This document shows, in pieces, positions 19,789 to 28,513 of a stretch of 64,000 bases of DNA (positions within the stretch are counted from its first letter, which is position 1; each line of letters starts with the position of its first letter). This stretch comes from an actinobacterium SCGC AAA044-N04 (lineage in GTDB: Bacteria > Actinomycetota > Actinomycetes > Nanopelagicales > Nanopelagicaceae). The DNA is taken from the NCBI GenBank assembly GCA_000378885.1, contig KB900461.1:97846-161845 (forward strand), read 5' to 3'. The notes under the pieces were generated by a model. It saw nothing but the letters and a program-made list of their open reading frames with translations. It was not told where the DNA came from and did not search any database. Both the position numbers and the translations under genes were made by a program.

Positions 19789-21903
19789 ATGGCTAGAACT
19801 CTCCCTACCCCTGCAGCCCCGGCTCAGGATGAGACTCGTGGTGTTCTAGCAATCCGCCCCTTTAGAAAACTCTGGAACTCCATGGTCTTTTCTTCCCTTG
19901 GTGATTGGCTAGGTCTTCTTGCAACTACTGCAATGGCCCAGCAACTCTCTGGTGGAGATTACGCAAAAGCTAACTTTGCTATTGCTGGAGTTTTTATCTC
20001 AAGATTATTACCGGCAGTATTTCTTGGTCCGCTAGCGGGAGTTATTGCTGACAAGTTAGATCGTCGCAAGCTCATGGTTACGTGTGACATATTGCGAACT
20101 GGTCTTTATATTTCAATTCCACTTTTTCACAACTACTTCTGGCTATACACAGCAACCATTCTGGTTGAGTGTGTGACTTTGTTTTGGTCACCAGCTAAAG
20201 AGGCATCAGTACCAAACCTTGTGCCACGAGAAAAACTTGAATCTGCCAATCAAGTCTCTCTCCTAGCTGCCTATGGCACAGCCCCCATCGCAGCCCTTCT
20301 CTTTACTTTCCTTTCTCTTTTCACCAGCGCTTTTGTTGCACTGATTCCTAATTTCAACGCAACTGCAGTTGATATTGCGCTCTATGTCAACGCACTGAGT
20401 TTTGCTTTTGCAGCATTCACCATCTGGAACTTACGAGAAATACCTAAGGGAGCAGCTGCAAAGCATGCAGCTGATACTGGAATTCTTAAAAGCCTGCTTG
20501 AAGGATGGAAAGCAGTTTCTGGTTCCAAGATTATCCGTGGTCTTGTTGTTGGCATGGTTGGTGCTTTTGTTGCAGCAGGTGCGGTCATTGGTCTGGCTAG
20601 AACATTTGTGGGTGATCTTGGTGGTGGAGAGGCTGCCTACGGTGTTCTCTTTGGCGCAGTCTTTACAGGTCTAGCTGCAGGTATTGCTTTTGGCCCTAAA
20701 GTCTTTGCGCAGTTCTCTCGCAGACGCCTCTTTGGTGCATCACTGACTATTGCAGGCCTATTCCTTGTAGGTCTTGCTGCTATTCCTAACCTTGTTTTAG
20801 CAGTCTTTACAGTCATTGCCTTAGGTGCCTTTAGCGGCATCTGTTGGGTAACAGGCTTCACCATGCTTGGCATGGAGGTTGCCGATGAAGTTCGTGGTCG
20901 CACCTTTGCTTTCGTGCAAAGCCTTATCCGAGTGGTTTTAGTAGCTGTTCTAGCTCTAGCTCCACTTATTGCAGCAGCAGTAGGTGAGCACACCTTTGAA
21001 TTCCAAAATACGCAGTTAAGTTATAACGGTGCGTCCGTAACAATCTTAATTGCAGGTCTTTTTGCATCTTTCATTGGTGCTCTTTCATATCACCAGATGA
21101 AAGATCGTCCTAATGTTTCACTCTGGTCAGATATCTCAAATGCTATAAAAGGTGAACTTGGTGGCATCACAGGTGCACCAACAAAGGGAACCTTTATTGT
21201 CTTTGAGGGCGGAGAAGGAATTGGTAAATCAACTCAAGCAAAACTGCTAAAGGCATGGCTTGAGCAAGAAGGTGAAAGCGTTGTCTTAACACGCGAACCT
21301 GGTGGAAGTGATCTAGGAATAGAGATTAGAAAAATTCTTCTCTCTCACTCAACAGGTGAGATCAGTCCACGTGCTGAAGCTTTGCTCTATGCAGCAGATC
21401 GTGCCCACCATGTTTACAGCGTTATTCGCCCAGCGTTGGCAGCAGGACAAGTTGTCATTGGTGATCGATACTTTGATTCATCTATTGCATACCAAGGCGC
21501 AGGAAGAGTCCTAGAACCCGGTGAAGTGGCAAGAATTTCTAGATGGGCAACTGAGTCTTTGTTCCCAACACTCACCATCATTATTGATCTGCCAGCAGAG
21601 ATTGGTTTAGGGAGATTAAAGAGTAAAGATCGCCTTGAATCTCAACCTATTGATTTCCATGAGCGCGTGCGCCAAGAGTTCCTGCAGTTATCCCTACTTG
21701 ATCCTGAGCGCTACTTCATCGTTGATGGCAACAAAACAATTGAAGAGACACATGCAGAGATCATTACAAGAGTCAGTGAAATTGGCGCTCTTAAGCGCAA
21801 TGCCAGAGAAGATAAAGGCAACTTACTGCTACGCCCTATTAGGGCTGCAGGTAAAGCTGTTAAGAGAGCAACTCCTAAAAAGAAAGCGAAGACAAAAAGT
21901 TGA
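19789..21903 (+). CDS. tmk: Bifunctional MFS transporter / thymidylate kinase fusion
   Basis: N-terminal 12-TM MFS-like half; C-terminal FIVFEGGEGIGKSTQAKLL ... LTREPGGSDLG ... DRYFDSSIAYQGAGR thymidylate kinase motifs. Confidence 0.92.
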   Translation: MARTLPTPAAPAQDETRGVLAIRPFRKLWNSMVFSSLGDWLGLLATTAMAQQLSGGDYAKANFAIAGVFISRLLPAVFLGPLAGVIADKLDRRKLMVTCDILRTGLYISIPLFHNYFWLYTATILVECVTLFWSPAKEASVPNLVPREKLESANQVSLLAAYGTAPIAALLFTFLSLFTSAFVALIPNFNATAVDIALYVNALSFAFAAFTIWNLREIPKGAAAKHAADTGILKSLLEGWKAVSGSKIIRGLVVGMVGAFVAAGAVIGLARTFVGDLGGGEAAYGVLFGAVFTGLAAGIAFGPKVFAQFSRRRLFGASLTIAGLFLVGLAAIPNLVLAVFTVIALGAFSGICWVTGFTMLGMEVADEVRGRTFAFVQSLIRVVLVAVLALAPLIAAAVGEHTFEFQNTQLSYNGASVTILIAGLFASFIGALSYHQMKDRPNVSLWSDISNAIKGELGGITGAPTKGTFIVFEGGEGIGKSTQAKLLKAWLEQEGESVVLTREPGGSDLGIEIRKILLSHSTGEISPRAEALLYAADRAHHVYSVIRPALAAGQVVIGDRYFDSSIAYQGAGRVLEPGEVARISRWATESLFPTLTIIIDLPAEIGLGRLKSKDRLESQPIDFHERVRQEFLQLSLLDPERYFIVDGNKTIEETHAEIITRVSEIGALKRNAREDKGNLLLRPIRAAGKAVKRATPKKKAKTKS

Positions 21904-23051
21904 GTGTTTTTGAAAATCTTGTAGGACAAGAACACGTAGTTGAGATTATTAGGGCGGCCGTTGCTGCCACACGAAGCGGGCAAGAATCACAGGAGATGAC
22001 TCATGCTTGGGTCTTCACCGGCCCACCAGGATCAGGCAGATCATCCGCCGCCGTTGCTTTTGCGCAAGCACTTGTGTGTCCAAAAGATGGCTGCGGGGAA
22101 TGTAATCAATGCAGATCTGCAGCAAGTGGAGCACATCCAGACGTTGAAATTATTAGAACTGAAGGACTATCTATAAAAATTGATGAAGTAAGAGAACTTC
22201 TCACACGCGTTGCGTGGGCACCATCTATGGGTGGCTGGCGCGTGGTTGTTATGGAAGATGCTGACAGACTCACAGAATCTGCAGCAAACGCTTTACTAAA
22301 AGCAATTGAAGAGCCAGGAAATAGAACTGTGTGGTTGCTCTGTGCTCCAACACTGCATGATGTTTTGCCAACAATTAGATCTCGTTGTCGCCATCTACAA
22401 CTTGTCACACCGTCGAATGCTGCCGTTGCCCAAGTACTACAAAAGCGCGATGGCATCAGCCCGCAGATGGCAGATTTTGCAGCACGAGTCAGCCAAGGAC
22501 ACATTGGCCGTGCTAGATATTTAGCTAACAACGAATCGGTGCGCAATACCCGCACCACCATTATGGCTTTGCCACTTTCTTTAAAAGGAATCTCTTCAGC
22601 CTTTGCTGCAGCGCAAGCCTTAGTTGATCTAGCAACTGAGCAAGCTAACAGCGCAGCAGATGAGAGAAATGAAAAAGAGATTGATGATTTATCACTTGCC
22701 TATGGCAAAGGTGCAACAGGCAGAGGGATGGCATCGGGTGGCAGCAAAGCAATAAAGGAGTTAGAGAAAGAACAAAAGACTCGCAGCACGAGAATGGTGC
22801 GAGATGGCTTGGATGCAGCGTTATTAGATATTGCCACGTTCTACCGCGATGTCATGATGGTACAGGCGGGAAGTAACGATGGCCTGATTAATAAAGAGCT
22901 TGAATATGAGATTAATGCCTATGCCGCTAACAACAAGCCAGCTGCCACAATCAACAAGATCAATGCCATCATGCAGGCACGGGTTAATTTGGGTCATAAC
23001 GCTGCGCCGTTGCTAACGGTTGAAGCGTTGATGTGTGTTTTAGCCCGCTAG
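21900..23051 (+). CDS. holB: DNA polymerase III subunit delta'
   Basis: AAA+ GPPGSGRSSAAVAFAQAL, zinc module CPKDGCGECNQC, SRCRHLQL; next to tmk. Confidence 0.9.
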   Translation: MSVFENLVGQEHVVEIIRAAVAATRSGQESQEMTHAWVFTGPPGSGRSSAAVAFAQALVCPKDGCGECNQCRSAASGAHPDVEIIRTEGLSIKIDEVRELLTRVAWAPSMGGWRVVVMEDADRLTESAANALLKAIEEPGNRTVWLLCAPTLHDVLPTIRSRCRHLQLVTPSNAAVAQVLQKRDGISPQMADFAARVSQGHIGRARYLANNESVRNTRTTIMALPLSLKGISSAFAAAQALVDLATEQANSAADERNEKEIDDLSLAYGKGATGRGMASGGSKAIKELEKEQKTRSTRMVRDGLDAALLDIATFYRDVMMVQAGSNDGLINKELEYEINAYAANNKPAATINKINAIMQARVNLGHNAAPLLTVEALMCVLAR

Positions 23052-23135
23052 TGCTTAAAACAGCCCGATTTCACGCCTAAAACTGATCAGCCAAGATGGT
23101 AATGAGCACCCCTTTTCATAGGGTTAGATTTACCC

Positions 23136-23783
23136 ATGCGCTTAGACCATGTCTCATATGTAACTTCCCATGATCAACTAGCCGACACAGTTCAACGCCT
23201 AGGCTCACGCCTTGGCTCCACCTTCGTTGATGGAGGTGTCCACCCACGCTTTGGAACACGTAACTTCACATTAGCTTTGCAAAATGGTCACTACATCGAA
23301 GTTGTATGTCCACTTGATCATCCAGCCTCAGATGCTTCACCTTTTGGTAAAGCTGTATCAAAGCGTGCTGCAGAAGGTGGCGGATGGCTCACATGGGTTG
23401 TCTCAGTCGATGATGTATCTAAAGTTGAAGCCCGCCTCGGACGACAAGCTGTAGATGGCCATCGCACAAAGCCTGACGGGCATGACTTATCGTGGAAGCA
23501 GATTGGTGTTCTAGGAACTCTAGAAGACAAGCAGCTACCGTTTTTTATTGAATGGAAATCACTTGATCACCCATCCACAGATGGCAAAGCAATTGCAAAG
23601 ATTGTTAAAGTGGAAATCGCAGGAGATGAAAAGAGAATCACGGACTGGCTAGGAAATGACCTAGCAACAGCCCTTGGCAGTGAAGTTGAGGTTATGTGGC
23701 TGAGCCCAGCTGATACTGAGGGTGAGTCGGGGATTGTGGCAGTCCACTTGATGACACCTAGTGGTGTTGTGAGAGTTGATTAG
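23136..23783 (+). CDS. VOC/glyoxalase-like domain protein
   Basis: MRLDHVSYVTSHDQLADTVQRLGSRLGSTFVDGGVHPRFGTRNFTLAL. Confidence 0.8.
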   Translation: MRLDHVSYVTSHDQLADTVQRLGSRLGSTFVDGGVHPRFGTRNFTLALQNGHYIEVVCPLDHPASDASPFGKAVSKRAAEGGGWLTWVVSVDDVSKVEARLGRQAVDGHRTKPDGHDLSWKQIGVLGTLEDKQLPFFIEWKSLDHPSTDGKAIAKIVKVEIAGDEKRITDWLGNDLATALGSEVEVMWLSPADTEGESGIVAVHLMTPSGVVRVD

Positions 23784-23904
23784 TCGCGGATTTACCCGCG
23801 TCAGCTGTTTTTAGTCTTAAAGTTGAAGACTTATTACTTTTGGTATTGAAAATAGGTCTTTTTTAGTTTAATTTCCTCTTCAATCTGAAGAGCGGAATCT
23901 CATA

Positions 23905-26900
23905 ATTAGTGCAAAATTCCATCGAGTAGCCCAAGTAATTACTTGGGCTCTTTTTGTATGCCTACTTGGTATGCCGGCGAATCAAGCTAGTGCAACTGAC
24001 CCAGACTCTAGTTACTCATTGTCATTGCAAACAAACACTGCTTCATGGTGTGACTCCTGCATACAGTCAGTATCCATCCAATTAACTTCTAGCACCGGGG
24101 CACCGCTCAACAAACAAGTTCGCTTGTGGTGGACTCTCCAAAGTGATAATTCAGGCTTTGCTCTTAACTTAGTGGACCCTGCAATTGGTTTCATAACCGA
24201 GCAAACAGTGACACTTGATAATTCAGGAAATTCTTTAATTTGGATCCAGGGGCCTACAAATGGCAGTTTAGATAATCAAGTAGTAATTTTTCATGCTGAA
24301 TTAGTTGAAGATCCAAATGTTAATACTCAGCTCCGCCAAGTATTTTCAGCCAATGATCAGGCTCCGCAGGTTTACGTCGACACAACTGCTTTTAGCGCAA
24401 TTGTAAATATTAAGACAGCACTTGGGGCACGTCCGGAATTATGGACAGTATCTATTCGAAATGATGATCGTTATTCGTATGGAACAAATCTATGTGATCT
24501 AGACACCACCAAAGAGTTCAGAATGTATTCCGCAGACGGTTCCACCTACTCAAATGGTAATTATCTAAATACTGATGTGGTATTAATTGATTATTGGACA
24601 GAAATTTCCCCAAACAGCGATGGTCAATTACCAACCCGTTTTGTAATTCCAGGATTACAACCTGAGTGCACTTATCAAGTAACGATTGGAGATTATCGTG
24701 GGCAGCACACTGTCCCTTCGCAATTCGTCTCTTTCCACACAAAGGAATCAAACTTTATTGCTTTTGAATCAATTTATCCTGCAGTTGGTCCAAGCATTGG
24801 TGGAACTACAATCAAATTAAGAGGCGCAGGGTTTTTGGATGCCGCGGGCCAATCACGCGTAAGCACCGTGGCAATAGGATCTACACCAGTCCCGTTTACC
24901 GTGTTGAGTGAGACTGAAATAAGTGCGGTAACACTTCCGGGAGATGTCGGTGCAACCAGTATTTTTATTACTTACATAGACGATATCGGTGCCGTTGCTG
25001 GCCCAGAAGCATTCCACTATGTAGATCAATCAATTCCAGACTCTTGCTCAAATGGGAAAGTGGCACAGTGGACTTTTAATGATACGAGAACCGTAGAAGC
25101 ACTAGGTAATTCAAGTTGTGGGAATCTAGATTTACAACGAAGTGGAAATTACGGCACTCTGCCTGTCCATGGAGTTGGTATGAATGGTTCCCCAGGGCTC
25201 CAGCTTTCAAATGCTGCATTCTTGGGTATTTCTCCCTTTAACGGTGATACTGCAGATTCAACAATCGTTCCAAGTTCATTGCTTGGATTAGCACACTATT
25301 CAATCTCTGCGTGGTTTCAAAAACCTGCAAGTAATTGGGGTAATGATGGAATCTTATCGTGGGGTACTGCCGGGACTGCTGGAGATTCAGTCAATTTAAG
25401 ATTACAAAATCCTGGATATGGGGGGACTATTTGTACTTATTGGTGGAATTGGGATTTTTGCAGTACTGAGACTAATCCACCACAGATGCACGATGGCAAT
25501 TGGCATAATCTAGTGACAACATTTAATGGAACAGAGAGACGTATCTACCTTGATGGAACGCTAGTTGCGAATGATTTCCCTCTATCCACTTCTGGAGGTT
25601 GTCATATCTGTAATGGCCAAGGAATTACTCCAGTTTTTCGGCCTGGGTATTTTGCGATAGGTATAACAGTTAATGATGAAACCTTTAAGGGCAACCTAGA
25701 CAATATAAGCGTCTATAACAGAGCGATTACTCCAAATGAAATCATGCAAGAAATCGCCTCCAATATGTATAAGCCAACACAATATGTAGGCGCAGTTGGA
25801 TCAGGTATTTCCATCACCCCACTCCTAAATCTGGATTCGCTGGGGGTTACCGCAGCTCTAGCCAACGGCTCCTTATTGCCAGCCGGTTTGACTCTCTCTT
25901 CATCTGGAATTCTTAGTGGGACACCAACATCTGCGGGAACATCAACAGTTAATGTAGTTTTAAGAGACTCACTCAATAGACAAACCCAAGTAACAATTCG
26001 CCTAAATATTGCTCAACAATCAGGCTACAGAGTGGGTGATATCGGGCCTGGCGGTGGAACCGTTGTCTATGCAAGCAACTCTGCAACTGTTGGCACATTT
26101 GCCTGTGGTCCAGCACTTGCTTTTACTTGTAATGCCATTGAGGTAGCGCCACGCTCTTGGTATCAGAGTTTAGATGGCACATACTCTGATATCAAAGATC
26201 CGGCTATGGCATTTTCGAACCCGGAGAATTATTTCAACCATATTGGTGTGCATAACGGCTTCGATGCATCATCAACTGCACTGGGTGCAGGTTTATCGAT
26301 GACACTAGCCGTTGTAGCTCAGAACGGACTTTTCAATCCCGTTACTAATGTTTATGCAGCAGGTGCAGCCCAGGCTTATCAGGGCGGTGGTTTAAATGAC
26401 TGGTATTTAATGAACCAACCAGAGTCTCAAATCCTGGCCCAGTATCCGACTGGCAATAGTGCTACGGGAGTTCCCGCCCAACTTGGTTTAGAAGATTCTT
26501 CAAATGATTCAGACCAACCTGGTGGCTATTGGAACTCTTGGTCAGGTAACCCTGGAGCACCAGGATCGGCAACTGACACCACATACTTCAATTTCCCAAG
26601 CGATTACATGTCTAATAACGGATATGAAGGTGGATATAAAGATAAATACGAACTCTTTTTCGTTAGACCAATCCGTGCTTTTTATGCATTAAGTCAACCA
26701 CTAGTTATTACTTCTCCAAGTAATTCTGCAGTTATTGACGGAACTGTTGGTACCGCACTCAATACTTCAATCTCGGCTACAGGTGGTTTGGGAGCTTTGA
26801 CCACAACAATTTCTGGCGGAACTGCACCTTCTTGGTTCCATTTAGCGTCAAATGGTGCAATCACAGGCACACCAGACGCTGCAAGTGATTTCACTTTGAG

Positions 26901-28380
26901 CTTCACAGTTACAGACTCGCAAAATATTTCAACCACTGTCACCGGCGTGAGATTTAGGATAACTGCACCAATAATTCGACCTTCAATTACATCGCCAACT
27001 ACTGGATCAACCATCACGGGTATGAGTGGAACACCTTTTAATTCAGCGGTTATCTTCACAGGTGGCACATCCCCGGTGACCGCAAGTATTTCTGCGGGCA
27101 CACGACCTTCATGGTTTAGCTTGGCTTCTAGCGGAGCAATAACAGGAACACCAGATGCTGCTGGCGAATTCACCCTGTCCTTTAAAGTAACTGATAGTAA
27201 TAATGAAACCGCGACCGTAACAGCGGTTCATTTTGTTATTTATGAAAACTTTGGCGCATTATTAGATCGTGGAAACGAATTAACCGATTCGCTCAATATT
27301 GAAATTGATCGTATTGATGCGCTTTATGCCCAAGCACAGTCAGGGAATTTAAATGCCTCGCAAATTAATTCACTTGTAACTCAAGTCCAAACAAGTAGAA
27401 GTTTGACTCAGGGTTATGTGCAAGAGGCAAATAATGCTTTGAGTTACATCGCTAGCGTGCTTTCGAGCCTTGATTCAAACAATACCCAGACCGCACTTGA
27501 TGCAAGGGGTGCTTTTAATGCTGCAATAGCAGCTGGAATAGTTGCTGTTGCTAGTACGAACAGAGCTTTGGCATTGCTGACTCGTCTCTCGCGCCCCACC
27601 ATCTCAGGACCATCGAGCATCGCGGGAACTGTTGGCAGCGCACTTACTCCCGTCACTCTCACTCTCGGTGGTGGAACAGGATCTGAAACTGCAACCGTTA
27701 CCTCCGGCTACGCACTTCCCGCCGGCCTTACTCTTTCTTCTGCAGGTCGCATCAGTGGAACTCCTAATATCGCAGGAACAAGAACCGTTAGTTTCACCGT
27801 CACTGACAGCCTAAATGAAACAGCAACTGCAACTGTTGAGTTTGTGATCTCACTTGCAACTGCTCCGACATCTCCAACCCCAGTAGTTGTTAAAGATCCA
27901 CCACAAACCTCTTCAATCACTGAGATCGTTCAAGGTTGCCCAACTAGCCCCAACACAGTTCTCATCAAAGGCTCCTTCCAAGCAACCATCTCTAACATCT
28001 CAATCAACAACCGCATGATTGATAGAACTCAATGGAAGCAAAGTGCAAGCCAGGTAGAGATAACACTGGGTGGTGCAAACGTAGGCACCTTGGATATTCA
28101 AATATTCAACGGACAAATTCCAGTCCTGCCATCACAGATGATTTCAGTGACAGCAAGCTGTCCAACGGCCACACCTACTCCAACTCCGACCCCAGTTCCT
28201 ACGGTTACTCCCGTTTCAACCCCAACTGCCACGCCTAAACCAACAGTTTCACCAACACCATCACCCAAGCCAGTACTAAAGAAGACAATTACCTGCGTAA
28301 AGGGGAAGGTGAGTAAGAAAGTAACGGGCACAAACCCTAAGTGCCCAAAGGGTTACACCCTCAAAAAGCCAAAGAGTTAG
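23905..28380 (+). CDS. Giant secreted/surface protein with IPT/TIG, LamG-like and repeated putative Ig domains, Pro/Thr linker and Cys-containing basic tail. ORF track starts at 23971; signal peptide lies upstream in frame
   Basis: HYSISAWFQKPASNWGNDGILSWG / WHNLVTTFNGTERRIYLDGTLV (LamG-like); GGTxxGTPDAAGEFTLSFKVTDSNN Ig repeats; upstream in-frame translation ISAKFHRVAQVITWALFVCLLGMPANQASA is a signal peptide. Confidence 0.75.
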   Translation: MSAKFHRVAQVITWALFVCLLGMPANQASATDPDSSYSLSLQTNTASWCDSCIQSVSIQLTSSTGAPLNKQVRLWWTLQSDNSGFALNLVDPAIGFITEQTVTLDNSGNSLIWIQGPTNGSLDNQVVIFHAELVEDPNVNTQLRQVFSANDQAPQVYVDTTAFSAIVNIKTALGARPELWTVSIRNDDRYSYGTNLCDLDTTKEFRMYSADGSTYSNGNYLNTDVVLIDYWTEISPNSDGQLPTRFVIPGLQPECTYQVTIGDYRGQHTVPSQFVSFHTKESNFIAFESIYPAVGPSIGGTTIKLRGAGFLDAAGQSRVSTVAIGSTPVPFTVLSETEISAVTLPGDVGATSIFITYIDDIGAVAGPEAFHYVDQSIPDSCSNGKVAQWTFNDTRTVEALGNSSCGNLDLQRSGNYGTLPVHGVGMNGSPGLQLSNAAFLGISPFNGDTADSTIVPSSLLGLAHYSISAWFQKPASNWGNDGILSWGTAGTAGDSVNLRLQNPGYGGTICTYWWNWDFCSTETNPPQMHDGNWHNLVTTFNGTERRIYLDGTLVANDFPLSTSGGCHICNGQGITPVFRPGYFAIGITVNDETFKGNLDNISVYNRAITPNEIMQEIASNMYKPTQYVGAVGSGISITPLLNLDSLGVTAALANGSLLPAGLTLSSSGILSGTPTSAGTSTVNVVLRDSLNRQTQVTIRLNIAQQSGYRVGDIGPGGGTVVYASNSATVGTFACGPALAFTCNAIEVAPRSWYQSLDGTYSDIKDPAMAFSNPENYFNHIGVHNGFDASSTALGAGLSMTLAVVAQNGLFNPVTNVYAAGAAQAYQGGGLNDWYLMNQPESQILAQYPTGNSATGVPAQLGLEDSSNDSDQPGGYWNSWSGNPGAPGSATDTTYFNFPSDYMSNNGYEGGYKDKYELFFVRPIRAFYALSQPLVITSPSNSAVIDGTVGTALNTSISATGGLGALTTTISGGTAPSWFHLASNGAITGTPDAASDFTLSFTVTDSQNISTTVTGVRFRITAPIIRPSITSPTTGSTITGMSGTPFNSAVIFTGGTSPVTASISAGTRPSWFSLASSGAITGTPDAAGEFTLSFKVTDSNNETATVTAVHFVIYENFGALLDRGNELTDSLNIEIDRIDALYAQAQSGNLNASQINSLVTQVQTSRSLTQGYVQEANNALSYIASVLSSLDSNNTQTALDARGAFNAAIAAGIVAVASTNRALALLTRLSRPTISGPSSIAGTVGSALTPVTLTLGGGTGSETATVTSGYALPAGLTLSSAGRISGTPNIAGTRTVSFTVTDSLNETATATVEFVISLATAPTSPTPVVVKDPPQTSSITEIVQGCPTSPNTVLIKGSFQATISNISINNRMIDRTQWKQSASQVEITLGGANVGTLDIQIFNGQIPVLPSQMISVTASCPTATPTPTPTPVPTVTPVSTPTATPKPTVSPTPSPKPVLKKTITCVKGKVSKKVTGTNPKCPKGYTLKKPKS
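23928..23955 (+). terminator. Perfect 22-bp palindrome followed by T5 (terminator-like), inside the putative signal-peptide region
   Basis: AGCCCAAGTAATTACTTGGGCT then CTTTTT. Confidence 0.6.
28279..28380 (+). other. C-terminal Cys-pair basic tail module (protein motif)
   Basis: KKTITCVKGKVSKKVTGTNPKCPKGYTLKKPKS*, closely matching the tail of the 51618..52949 protein. Confidence 0.7.
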
Positions 28381-28513
28381 GGCAATTCTAAAGGCTAGTC
28401 ATTTTTCTTTAGGCCTATAGCTCGTTAGGTGATGCAAAAGAATTGCCTCATCCATGGGTGAGTTTTATGGCTTAATGGGGTGACTTCGAGGGCTAGCCCT
28501 CTATTGTTCAATA

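Noticed and set aside
26694-27173. 159-aa antisense ORF within the giant surface gene
   Set aside because: Antisense of Ig repeats, repetitive and without its own motifs
28098-28331. Antisense GVGVGV-rich ORF
   Set aside because: Mirror of the TP-repeat linker; repeat artefact
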